Positions 40,363 to 53,481 of a stretch of 64,000 nt of DNA are shown in pieces. The translations under genes and the position numbers were made by a program. The stretch lies in NCBI GenBank assembly GCA_028532985.1, contig JANCIK010000004.1, forward strand, positions 2,232,001 to 2,296,000, given 5' to 3'. The notes beneath the pieces were generated by a model, which did not search any database, was not told the DNA's origin, and saw only the letters and a program-made list of their open reading frames with translations. Positions within the stretch are counted from its first letter, which is position 1. Every line of letters begins with the position of its first letter. This DNA is from Stropharia rugosoannulata (Eukaryota > Basidiomycota > Agaricomycetes > Agaricales > Strophariaceae).

Positions 40363-40636
40363 CTAATTCTGCAAACATTCCCTACATTGTCCAGGGACCT
40401 GATGTATTGAGCGTAAGGGGATGCTACCCTTGCTGAAACCTGAAAAAACTGACCTGGTGAGTAGTCAATCTTTGTGGTCTTTCGTAATATCTACGGCAAC
40501 TGGAATTGGTGCAAGTCGAAGGATGTGAAGCACTAAATTGACAATCAGCGGCTCGACAGTCGATAACCCTTTCGCCTGTGAACGTTAGGTGCCCACACCC
40601 AGTCGACTTGACAAAACGGAGCTCCTTATGACACAT
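40363..40636 (-). CDS. Small Cys/His-rich protein
   Basis: Two exons, 40636-40454 and 40398-40363, joined in phase 0 by a 55-nt GT-AG intron; 72 aa. Splicing places a CxxC pair (GQCRECLQN) at the C-terminus. The exon 1 body has further Cys and His in STGCGHLTF, VIDCRAADCQFSASHPSTC and NSSCRRYY, so the whole could bind zinc. I recall many uncharacterised agaricomycete mini-proteins with this CGH...C...C...HP...C...YCxxC arrangement, but cannot name a family. An acceptor-like CAG directly before the first codons suggests a 5' UTR intron or an upstream exon. Its stop faces the RAD3 stop 34 nt away, so the transcripts probably overlap. Confidence 0.62.
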
Positions 40637-41062
40637 GCCTGATACAAATAATTGTCAGTAGAGTGACAGCGTTTGCGAGCGGAATTGTTGGATGAGCTCA
40701 CTGCTTTGGTCGGCGGAGGTAGGAGGAGTGACCGCGGGTGATCGTTAATCGTGCTTATTTTGAGTTCAATCGGGGCGCACTGCGAAGTCTATCAAAGATC
40801 GGCGTCCTGTAATGTACTTGTGGACGCCCTTACCTCTTTCTCAAGTAGTAAAGAGTTCCGGGGAATGGAGTTGTCCTTGAAGGTGCAATGCTATGGATTG
40901 ACCTCACTAGTCGAGGCCCTTATAAAGGCTGCTTCCTCCAACAAAATCAACTTTCGAGCCAATTTGGACTGGTTTGCGTTGGGTCCCAACTTCCAAGGGG
41001 GGCCGCCTAGGGATCTGGCTCAAGATAATATTAAAAGCCCATCTTAACCTTCGACATATGAC
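40637..41062. other. Intergenic region upstream of small genes
   Basis: Probable promoter space of the Cys-rich mini-gene (minus) and of the tentative plus-strand gene. No confident gene; an open frame at 40751-41047 lacks recognisable content. Confidence 0.4.
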
Positions 41063-42040
41063 ATGTCGGAACAAGAACAGAAAGCGAAGGCTGCACCACA
41101 CATGCAAACGACAGAATTGGTATAAATGGGTAATCTGCTTATATCCATTGGAGTGCTGATGGTCCAATGGCAAATGATGTTCTGCGTACCTAATAAGAGC
41201 CCAGCGATAACTCAATCAACCGCATTCACTACGGATTGCAAGGTCTGCGCAAATGACATCGGTATTTCACAAAATGTGTTCTTGCCCATCCGAAAGAAGT
41301 TAAATCCGTCCGAACTTGTGGTAAGTTCGTATCGTTCGCAATTCAAAGTGGGGTTTCTTCAAGATTACGTTCAGGATCTGGTCCGCCCTCCCCTTGGTAA
41401 TTAGTAAAGTTAAGAGGCAAGATCGCTATGTACAGTCTCCCGCACGATTCTCTGACACAACTTGAATGAGCGTCACGTACTTCGTGCACCTTCTGCGCAC
41501 GCAAAACGTAGCATGTTACAGTTCACTAAACCCTCTCAGGCACAGAAGACGAAGTTATAAAGAAACACTAACTATCACATAGCGGAGCTGCGAGCAATTC
41601 ATTTCAGAAATTCTGTGTTTATCAGCAGTACATCTGTGAGATGCAACCAAAGGACTGGGAACATACGACGTATGATACGTTATCCGCGCGCATGCAGCTG
41701 TCAGATCGTAGATTTACGTCTTATCCAGGAGCTTCCAGGAGACCACAGCCGACAAAAGGCCCCAGTGCGAGTGGTCAAGTTAAGTCATTATATGTAAGAC
41801 ATAGTAGTGTTCCTCAGAGGTAGTAATCTATTTTTGTACGAAATACCCAGAATGGAGAATGGACATTGGAAGCCGGATTGGAACAATCCTTGGCTATTCA
41901 ACTGGTGCTGTCAAGGCTTGTCAAGGTGCTGTAGGGTGCTGTACAATTAGCTTCCGTGTTACTCGAAAGCCAAGGATATGCAGGCATTTGCTCAGCGAAT
42001 TGCATCAGCAATTACCGCACTACGTAAGCGAGGATTATAA
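41063..42040 (+). CDS. Tentative uncharacterised gene or gene remnant
   Basis: Protein-like pieces with matching splice signals, no family recognised. Left part: exon 41063-41119 (MSEQEQKAKAAPHMQTTEL) joins in phase 0 to 41198-41404, which contains TTDCKVCANDIGISQNVF and GFLQDYVQDLVRPPLGN before a stop. Right part: 41641-41793 (extendable upstream to an acceptor at 41607), 41851-41904 with NGEWTLEAGLEQSLAIQL, and 41951-42040 with KAKDMQAFAQRIASAITAL. The parts may be two tiny genes, or one gene if exon 41349-41396 is used and a 211-nt intron bridges to 41608. All phases are consistent, but the sites are weak and no upstream promoter is clear. Could also be a decaying gene. Confidence 0.3.
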
Positions 42041-42151
42041 GACCGGAATGAGCGGAGACGATTGCGGAATGGGACATAGGTCTGTCTATATACATGGAGG
42101 ATAACCTGAAGGAGTGAATATTATAGTTATATTAACAGCAGGGCGGCTGGA

Positions 42152-45392
<3,241 letters not shown>

Positions 45393-45736
45393 GAGTACCG
45401 TATGACTTGCTTGCAGCTGCCGCCGCGGCGACTCTCGACGGCATTAGAGCATTCCCGTGACGGGCAATTATATATGGCCCCCCTGAGACCCTTTACGACC
45501 TCAGATGCACACCACCTGCTGTACGTGCAATTCTACCAATACTTCAGTCTGTGAGAGCTAGATATTATCTCTGTAAAAATATTAGGAAATTTTGAGCTCA
45601 ATCTGGATGCCTGGATGCACGAGTGTTTTTATTTCCATGCAGTTTTCGGGGGCCGACCTGTCCTCTACGGGAAAAGCCAATTTTCCTCATTGGTAGTCCA
45701 TTCGTCCATTACCATCATGTCCTCCTCCTCATCTCC
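45393..45736. other. Divergent promoter region, YME1 and GCIP-like gene
   Basis: 344 nt between diverging start codons. No gene and no certain core element seen. Confidence 0.5.
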
Positions 45737-46924
45737 ATGTCCGACTCCCAGAAAGGTATTCATACTTCTCAGCATTTTCCCTTATAATCGCGACCCTTAT
45801 GCTCCATCACAGCCGATCTAGCCCTCACTCTCCTCGTTGAAAGTTGCACAGCTGCCTCGGCAGGATTGGCAGAAGAAGCCAGTGAAATCAGCAACTATCC
45901 CACATCGGATTTCCTAACTCTCCGCACAGATTTTCTGTCAATACTGTCGATAATCTACGCAGCAACTACAAAAACTGCGCTGTCCCTCAAGCCATCTGCG
46001 CCGCATCCAAAAGCATCTCTCGTTCCGCTGAAGGATCTAACGAACAATGTCGGTGCCATCGTGCATTGTACGCATTTTATGAGTCCCAAAGAAGGCATTA
46101 CAATGGTAGCGGAATATAGAAAAGTCGCCCACGGTGTAATCGACGCCGTTCGATCCTTTGGTCTTGCTCTCCAGGCTTCATCGGCAGCTGGGGCCGCTTC
46201 CGCAGAGCAATATCTAATAAGGGCAGGAGAAGTCCATGAGCTTATTGATACAGCTAAAAGGACTGGCGGCCTTTCGCTTAACAATTGCGATGCTGTTCAC
46301 CGGCTCTTCTCCCGAAACCATGATTCTCTGACAGATGCAAGTGAAGAAGCCCAAGAGATGTGTAAAGCCGTCAGTTCGGACGATTGCGACACAGAGGAAG
46401 ATAGCTTTGATGATGGGTGGGAAGAACTTGGTGTCTCGTCCACCCAAAATCTATCGCCAACTGAACGAACGGTTACAGAAAAGGTAATACTTCATTTATT
46501 TGAGTGTGTGCCTTGACTTAGCCCTTTCAAGACATGTGCATTGGTCAAACTCGGATTGCTCCTTCACAAGCGTATCATGAAGGATGTCCTGTCTTCTCAA
46601 AGTCAAACAACGACAAACGATTCCTTAGATACACTCGCTACATTCTCCGCGAAGCTAGTCGTTGTATTCGATGACCTCATATCCTCACTATATGCACCGC
46701 AAGATGCATCTAATATCCAAACATACCTCGGACATTTCAAGGCTACGATTCAAGACTGTCGAGCCACTATCTTTCCTCAAAGAACAAAGAGCTTGGAAGA
46801 AGCAATGAATGCTCTGACCTTGTCTCATCAAAATGGTGATAAAACGAAGATGTGGTTTACCACCTGTTTCAATCAAATCGACAAGGCGCTTCACGCGGTC
46901 GCAGATGCTCTGAAAGACTTGTAA
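45737..46924 (+). CDS. GCIP/cyclin-D1-binding-protein-1-like protein
   Basis: Helical protein resembling fungal members of the GCIP (CCNDBP1) family; in animals these bind cyclin D and HLH factors, and the fungal role is unclear. Three exons: 45737-45755, 45813-46483, 46532-46924; 360 aa. The ATG at 45717 is out of frame with exon 2, whereas 45737 gives MSDSQKADLALTLLVESC with a perfect join. The N-terminal helical domain holds FLTLRTDFLSILSIIYAATT and VPLKDLTNNVGAIVHC. An acidic linker (SSDDCDTEEDSFDDGWEEL) precedes a second helical part ending in DKALHAVADALKDL. Other helical adaptor families cannot be excluded. Confidence 0.6.
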
Positions 46925-48057
46925 AGGGTAAGTGGAACAAATCCGCAGGGCATAAAGGAAAATAGATCGGCTCTTACTGTGTAAGCAGTTATCGCGCTGG
47001 GTCTTGCAATCAATTTTCTTTCATGAGGCACTCTCTCATTAGCCGCCAAGTCTATTGCTTAGTTTTCCATGCTTACAGTTACTTCATTGTGGTTCATATC
47101 GGTATGTATAAGCCATTCGCGTTTACGAATGCTTGACAGAAGTTTCTTTGTTTCTGTTCCTACTTGTTCGGAATTTGCAGCGCACATTCAGCTACGTATC
47201 TGCCACTAATCAATAGACTTTCCTTGGCCAACCTTCGTCTGGGCACACTCTGGGCTTCTGTCACAGTATTAATCGTCCTTTGAGCAAATGAATACTCCCC
47301 TGAAGCCAAATCTCCAAATTGTACTATTACTCTTTAAGTTATGTGCAGGCACACAGCCAGGTTCTTGTGGGTTCTATCACATTCTTGGTCGAGTATAACT
47401 TTTTCTTGCACTTCCTCGGCCGCCGTCATCTCAGTTCGAATAGAAATCATCCCTTCATATTTGCCGCCTTCAAATAAACTGATTTGAATTGTGCTGGTAT
47501 TGTCAAAGTGAACCACAACTAGGCGAAGAATGGAAGAGCGGACGAACTTGTATCTACCTACATTTGGTCAAGTCAAGTCAACCAGCTATCCACAATTATG
47601 AATAATCACCAGACACGGTACGCGACTAATTTATGCCATTCTGCTCATATTCGCCTGGGTGTGGCAGTAATATAACTTCATGGGTAACCAGCTGTAACCA
47701 GAGCAGTCGGCGCGATCTCGAAAATTCACTTGGCTAGCCGGTGGTCCCAGGTTCATAGTAGGTATGTCCATAGGGACAGAACATGCGGAGAAATGACTGA
47801 ATGTGATCTTTGTCCGAGATGGCGGTGGCCGCCGACATCTACTAACCTTCTCTCCCCCTGCGGAAAAAACGCGCTCCTTTCAATCGCTTGTAGTGTCGTA
47901 ACCAGTTCACTGGAATAGTTCAAAAACCATATGATTGTCATTATACAAAGATGTATGTGAAGAGGAATATCAAAATGAGCAAATCTAACCTATAATATAC
48001 AGAGGTCGGTCCACGATGCTAAGTAGTAAATGTAGAAAGGTCTATCGACACGGGTTG
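46925..48057. other. Convergent intergenic region
   Basis: 1.1 kb between two facing stop codons. No gene recognised. A minus-strand open frame at 47516-47334 is too short and unsupported to call. Confidence 0.5.
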
Positions 48058-49575
48058 TCAACTGACTTCACCCTCTTCTTTGCCTTCATATGATGCCCCT
48101 TGCCACTGCTGCTGCTCCTTTTGCCTCCTCTTCTCTTTCTCATAGTTCTCGCGCCATTTGGCGCCTAAAAAGTTCGGCCACAGTGCCGAACTTCTTTCAG
48201 AACGGAGTTTATCCTCGAAGCGCGAGATCTTGTCGTATTGAGCCTGTAAATCAAACGAATGACGCTGCGAAACAACAATTAGCGTCGGTGAACTAAAAGG
48301 ACGGCAAGACATAACGGACTGCTTCTTCTAAGCGCTTAGCTCTAGCTTCGTCCCGTAAACGATTCAGCTCCTTTCGTCGTTCTTCCTCCTTTGTCCGTCG
48401 CGGAGTGCCTGTATCACCGGTCTAGGATTGAGAATCATTAGGACTGTGTCGCCAATACTTAAATAAATACATCGGCATACCATCTTCAAAAATATTTCCT
48501 GATATATTGACTTGTTCGACAAGTCAATATCCGTCTGGTTTATCATAGTCTGCCGGATTTCACCGTGATTTGTGTGCTTATTCAAACCAAGCTCTATTGT
48601 GGGCTTCGCGATGGATGGGTTAGTAGATTGAGGGGTGCTAACGCCCGAAGAAGTAGCCAGTTTGTTTCTCTTTATCGTAGGTAACTTCGGCTTCTTCGGG
48701 GCGACAACGGGTGAATCTTGCAGTATTGGCACAGGACTCGACCGGTCTGCTTTTGTAACACCTTCATGTCCAGAATCGCCGACGACGTCAATCATTTCTT
48801 CGTTCTTCAGTGGCAACTTTGGTTTCTTCCTGCTGGCCGCGACAGAGCTGCCTGCTTTCTTCTCCGCGTGCACGAGCTCGACTGCCTCTGCCTTGGCTTT
48901 GCGTTTGGTTCCCTGGCTGCCAGAAGTTCCCTTGGATGACGCCCGTTTAGCCAGCTTCATTGGCTTTTCTTCTGGTGAGTACGGTTCATCGTCGTCGTCG
49001 TCATTGCCAGCTTCGACATCCAACGTAGTGTCCATGTAGTTATCATCCTCGTCCTCAGAATCTGACATGAGCACATTCCGTTTCTTTTTCTTCGAAGCAG
49101 CAGCCGCTTTCCCCTTTCCCTTCGCCAGCTTAGGCTGGCTTTTGACGGAGCTCGCGCTCTTCGGAGGTGGGGGGGAAGCATCTTCAGATTCTACGTCTGG
49201 CTCGTCCATGGTTGCATCTAGCGAGTCTATTTCATCATGTGCTGGGGCCATCTCAGCATCGGAATGAGGTTCAGTAACGCTCGGCCGTCGGTCCCGCTTA
49301 GCAGTTGTATTGCGGGCAGGCTTCTTCTGCTTGTGCTCTATGGCCTCGTATTCCTCGTCGTCTTGATTCAAGAAACGTTTTGGCTTTTTGCGAATACGCT
49401 GTGGTTTGTTTATAGTTTCATCCTGTTACGCGACAAAGTGGATAAGTGATACAAGAGAGGAGGAGGGGGAAGAGTAAAGCACCTCCATGGGCCCTGGGAT
49501 ACTGGATTGGGGTTGCAGTGATGGCGGCGGTGGCTGAGCTTGCCGGGTGGGTGGGATCTTTATCTTTAGCGTCAT
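48058..49575 (-). CDS. Uncharacterised acidic/lysine-rich, probably nuclear protein
   Basis: Four exons in transcript order: 49575-49483, 49422-48481, 48421-48320, 48264-48058; 447 aa, all phase 0. The start gives MTLKIKIPPTRQAQPPPP. Exon 2 begins with a very basic patch, QRIRKKPKRFLNQDDEEYEA, followed by alternating acidic blocks (MSDSEDEDDNYMDTT, NDDDDDEPYSPEEKP) and Lys-rich blocks (ASKKKKRNV), typical of chromatin-associated proteins. Toward the C-terminus comes a charged coiled-coil-like stretch (RTKEEERRKELNRLRDEARA) and a conserved-looking end with LWPNFLGAKWRENYEKEKRR. I considered an INO80 Ies2/PAPA-1 type subunit because of the architecture, but saw no decisive motif. Function unknown. 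Confidence 0.7.
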
Positions 49576-49850
49576 TTCTGGTCAAGAGATGCTTTAATTC
49601 TTACATAATCCGCCCATCGCGATCGTATAGACTTGTGTGTTGTTTGTTGAACGTGGTGCGGAAGCAAATTTGAAGACTCTCGGAAATTACAACAGTCCCA
49701 TCGCTCATTCAAATTAAAACGACTTTGAATGTTATATAGGTTCTGATTGAATGCATGATTGAATGTCTATATCGCAGTAAATAAGAATAATATTACAATA
49801 TTATGCAAAGGTGCTTTGTACATTGTCTACGGTGTCAATGTGGGGGTTCA

Positions 49851-51131
49851 TTACGCATGCGACTCTGAAGGGATTTCCACAAGTGGTGACGCGTACTCTG
49901 GGGGAGATTCTGAACGAATAACCCCAAGTCTAGCAGTGTCCAGATTTCCAGCGAAATTACTAGGGCCCGGTCTTGCCATATTTTCCACATCCATGACACG
50001 CTGTCTCAAAGCAAGATTCTCAACCTCCAGAAGCCGGGCTCGCAGAGTATTTAAATCAGCCATAGTAACAAGCGAATCTTGGGCAGACGTAGAAGGCGGA
50101 GAATTTGATGCAGAAACGCTCGCATCTCGTCCGTGAGCTTCTTGTTTCCCATTTTTTCGTCGAACTGGACTGAAAAGTAGTTGGGAGTGAGAAGGGCTAG
50201 CCAACTCGGCATCTACTGCAGCTGACGCGTTCCTCTGCTGTTCAGACACAGGTGCCTCAACCTCGTCTCGGAAAGGGTCCACCAGTAAAACAGGGTCTGG
50301 TAATCTGCGTCGCCTCCTAAGCCTGTAGCAGAGCAGGGTAAAGATCAACAACGCAGCAAATCCTCCAACAACACTACCAGCAATGGTTGAAGTTTGGCGT
50401 CGGGTAGTAGATGCCGATGTAGAGTCCACTGTGGTAGGAATGGTAGGCATCGAGGGGTGTGAAGAGAGTGGGGGTACGCTGATCCCAGAAAAACTTGGAG
50501 ATGCAGGTACTGATTCAAAGTTGGGCTGCGTATCTGTGATTGACGGCCCATCGTTGGGGTCAGACTCCGTTGCACTCCCACTCAATGGGGGTTGTGACTG
50601 CTTGGGGAAAGCGACACCTGGTGGTACTGAGATTGTAGCAAATGCTGTTCCCGACGTAATCGTTATAACTGTAAGGGAGGGAACTATAACTTCCGTTTGT
50701 GTTGCTGTTACAATTAGAGGTGCAGGTTGGGCTGTTCGGGGAGTTGCTCCATTACCGGGAAGGGACGCCACTGTCTCGAAGACAATAACAGTGCTTCCAC
50801 CGCCTTCCGGGTTCGTGACCGTGGAGAATACTGTTGTTGTTATTAATGTCGACGAAGTGGAAGGATTGCTGCCTGTACTTAGTGGCCCAGTCGGCCGCGC
50901 TTCAGACGTAGTAGGAAGAGTAGCTGATGCCTGTCGTTTTTTAACATTGCGCCGCGGTGTGATGCCGTTTTTGTGTACACTACCCAACGTTCGCTCGCGG
51001 ACTACTGCGACGTTGGAAGAAAGTGGTTGTCGCGACCGATTTTGTCGCCGGAGCTTGAACACTTGAATTAGAGGAATGGTGGTGAGATCATAGGTTCTCT
51101 GCTGAGACTGCTCTGCGCGCACTGAAACCAT
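49851..51131 (-). CDS. Single-pass membrane protein with Ser/Thr-rich region and PPxY tail, copy 1
   Basis: Single exon, 426 aa from the ATG at 51131, the start that aligns with copy 2; an in-frame ATG at 51221 adds 30 residues. Order: a basic N-terminal stretch (IQVFKLRRQNRSRQ), a Ser/Thr/Pro-rich region about 70-245, a transmembrane segment about 249-269 (STIAGSVVGGFAALLIFTLL) and an RLRRRRR stop-transfer, then a cytosolic tail. The tail has a coiled-coil-like stretch (MADLNTLRARLLEVENLALR), GPSN, and near the end SPPEYASPL, a PPxY motif that could bind WW domains such as Rsp5. No signal peptide is seen, so an upstream exon may be missing. Possibly a wall-sensor-like protein; function unknown. 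Confidence 0.72.
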   Translation of the reverse strand: MVSVRAEQSQQRTYDLTTIPLIQVFKLRRQNRSRQPLSSNVAVVRERTLGSVHKNGITPRRNVKKRQASATLPTTSEARPTGPLSTGSNPSTSSTLITTTVFSTVTNPEGGGSTVIVFETVASLPGNGATPRTAQPAPLIVTATQTEVIVPSLTVITITSGTAFATISVPPGVAFPKQSQPPLSGSATESDPNDGPSITDTQPNFESVPASPSFSGISVPPLSSHPSMPTIPTTVDSTSASTTRRQTSTIAGSVVGGFAALLIFTLLCYRLRRRRRLPDPVLLVDPFRDEVEAPVSEQQRNASAAVDAELASPSHSQLLFSPVRRKNGKQEAHGRDASVSASNSPPSTSAQDSLVTMADLNTLRARLLEVENLALRQRVMDVENMARPGPSNFAGNLDTARLGVIRSESPPEYASPLVEIPSESHA

Positions 51132-52218
51132 AGCACATAGAGGTTGAACTGAAACTCGATTATTTGACCTTTGAACAGAACGCGCTCTGCCAGGATCACG
51201 GAGCACAGCCCGGAAACGCAAACGCTGAGCATGCTTCGAAGTACATCAACATGCTGATTGATGACAGAACAAATTTAAGTGCACATCTCTCCGTGAATGA
51301 TCCAGCACTGATGATTCAAGGCCAAATATATTCACGTTGTATTGCGCTTGCTATGTAGTATATCATGACTGCAAGATCGCTGTAGCAATGAATTCGGGTG
51401 TAGAATGAAAACACGTACTTTAAAGCAAGTTTCAAATCCCAGATTCTTGAACGACAGCGAGTCTACACATCATCAACTCTAAGTACAAGATAGTATGGAT
51501 CTGCCGGCGCAGACGCAGCCGCAGTGGAAACTTCTAAAAGGTAGGGCAAATATGCAGGCTTCAAAAGTAGTTCGTGGTAACTCAAAGATAAGAAAGCCAC
51601 ATATACATTTAGAGTCGGTGAGAGTATGGTCCGTGAATACGAAGGAGTCAGGAACAAGAGCATGATCAAAAGAATCTTGGGAACAGGACTCCCAAAAGGT
51701 GGCTTTCAAAGTGATCATGGCCATGCCGATCTCATGCCGATCATACCGCAGAGAACCCGCTTGTATCCCGCAGACCGAATCCAAACACAATCAGCAGAAA
51801 GAAAAGTATTAAAAGGTATCGGACGAATGAATTTAGATACCCTACAGAAGTTTGGTCAAGTACACGTTAAACGTTAATTACTCGATCGTACGTCCCAAAT
51901 TCCAACTCCATAGTATCGTGCAACATAGGCAAAGCTCCCTCCAGTGTTTTACCTACCATAGTCCAGTATATACGTTTGCAGTGCAGTTAGTTAGCCTAAC
52001 CTATGTTATACGTTTAGACAGCGCTGCAATTAAAGCAACAGTGGCGGAGGATAAACTATGGCCTTATGTATTCAGCCTCTTTTCGTGTTCGAGAGCCTGA
52101 TCATTGAGTTGGCCTTGAGTTGGCAACTGTGATTGGTGACTCTCTAAGACAGTACTTTGACAATCAGGGCATCACAAGGGTATCCAAATTTCGTGCGAGG
52201 AATGGAGCGTTCCTGAGC
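51132..52218. other. Intergenic region between membrane-protein paralogs
   Basis: 1.1 kb holding the promoter of copy 1 and the 3' end of copy 2. No gene seen. Confidence 0.5.
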
Positions 52219-53481
52219 CTAAGCCCGAGAATCGCTTGGGGCTTCAGCCAATGGGGAAGCATATTCTGGGGGCGACTCGGAGGCGCGAGGGGGGTGTAAA
52301 CTTGTGTTGCTCCCAATCGCGTCAGCATGATTACTGGGACCAGCTTGCGCCATATTCTCCACATCTGCAATGCGCTGCCTCAAAGCCATGTTCTCGACTT
52401 CCAAAATGCGCGCTCGTAAGAGATTGAGATCGGCCATAGTCACCATAGAGTCTTCTGCAGATGCAAATGGGGAGTGGCTGGTTGAGATACTTGCGTCGCG
52501 CCCATGCGTATCAACTTTCTTTTCGCCTTTCGCGGGTGGCACGCTAGAAGATAGCTGAGATTGGGAAGCCCCGGACAACGCATCCCCTCGAAATGGTGAC
52601 GGCGTAGTGATGTCCGCACCAACCCTCTGCTCTTCATGCGGAGGTACCCAAGCTTGATCTTGAAAGGGGTCTGCGAGAAGGGTGGGGCCTGTTGCTCTGC
52701 TTTGACGTCTTCGCCTATAGCAAAAAATAAGGAGTATGATAAGTATCAATGCCACCGTACCACCAACAACCGCTCCAGCAATAGTAGAAGTACTACGGCG
52801 AGTGCCTGATGGGGGTAGAGGATTAACAGCCGCAGGGACCGTAGTGATAGTAGGAGGAACAGTGCTCGACAGGGTATGATGATGAGGGCTACCAGATCCG
52901 TTGGATTGTGTGATCGTTACAGTAGACCCTGAACCAGGACCAGGCAGCAAAGTAGTCCCTCCCGAAGGCAGAGGGGCCGGGGACATGGACTGTTCGGGGA
53001 AGGAAACACCTGCTGGTATAGTAAAAGTCTGAGTACCCGAGACTATTACGGTGACTGAAGCTGAGGGTATTACGACCTCTGTTACAGTTCCAGCCGGGAT
53101 TGTCAATGTCTGAGCTCCTGAGGTTATGACAGTGACCGAAGGAACCAAAACTACTGTTACAGTTGTGGGTACAGTTACGGTTGTGATCCCAGGTGCGGTT
53201 ATGGGTGGAGAAGGCTGGGACGTTCCTGTGGATGCTGCGGTGCCAGAAGTACTGCTCGTTGGGGTGGAAGTGGGTAGGGTGGCTGATATTTTACGTCTTT
53301 TCTTTCCTTTGACTTCTTCTTTCGGTGAATGTACGGGCGGGGACCGCTGGCGAACTACATCGGCATCAACTGCAAGATGCTCATGCTTTCGATTTTGCCT
53401 CTTCAACTGAAACACCCGGATCGTAGGAGAGTCATGATCAGCTCGATTTTCCGGAGCTGCTTTAGAGGACTCTAGTATCAT
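52219..53481 (-). CDS. Single-pass membrane protein with Ser/Thr-rich region and PPxY tail, copy 2
   Basis: Single exon, 420 aa, paralog of the gene at 49851-51131. Same order: basic N-terminus (IRVFQLKRQNRKHEH, then KGKKRRKISATLP), Ser/Thr/Val/Pro-rich region, transmembrane segment about 235-256 (STIAGAVVGGTVALILIILL) with RRRRQ after it, HGRDASIS motif, coiled-coil-like MADLNLLRARILEVENMALR, and C-terminal SPPEYASPL. The ectodomain holds a visible internal repeat, VTVITSGAQTLTIPAG and VTVIVSGTQTFTIPAG, 27 residues apart. An acceptor-like TTTTTTAG just before the ATG at 53481 hints at upstream exons, perhaps with the missing signal peptide. Confidence 0.72.
   Translation of the reverse strand: MILESSKAAPENRADHDSPTIRVFQLKRQNRKHEHLAVDADVVRQRSPPVHSPKEEVKGKKRRKISATLPTSTPTSSTSGTAASTGTSQPSPPITAPGITTVTVPTTVTVVLVPSVTVITSGAQTLTIPAGTVTEVVIPSASVTVIVSGTQTFTIPAGVSFPEQSMSPAPLPSGGTTLLPGPGSGSTVTITQSNGSGSPHHHTLSSTVPPTITTVPAAVNPLPPSGTRRSTSTIAGAVVGGTVALILIILLIFCYRRRRQSRATGPTLLADPFQDQAWVPPHEEQRVGADITTPSPFRGDALSGASQSQLSSSVPPAKGEKKVDTHGRDASISTSHSPFASAEDSMVTMADLNLLRARILEVENMALRQRIADVENMAQAGPSNHADAIGSNTSLHPPRASESPPEYASPLAEAPSDSRA

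Noticed and set aside
45717..45755. Upstream ATG (MSSSSSPCPTPRK) as start of the GCIP-like gene
   Set aside because: It leaves exon 1 in phase 0, out of frame with exon 2; the ATG at 45737 joins correctly.
50383..51066. 227-codon plus-strand frame opposite membrane-protein copy 1
   Set aside because: Val/Gly-rich shadow of the Ser/Thr-rich ectodomain.
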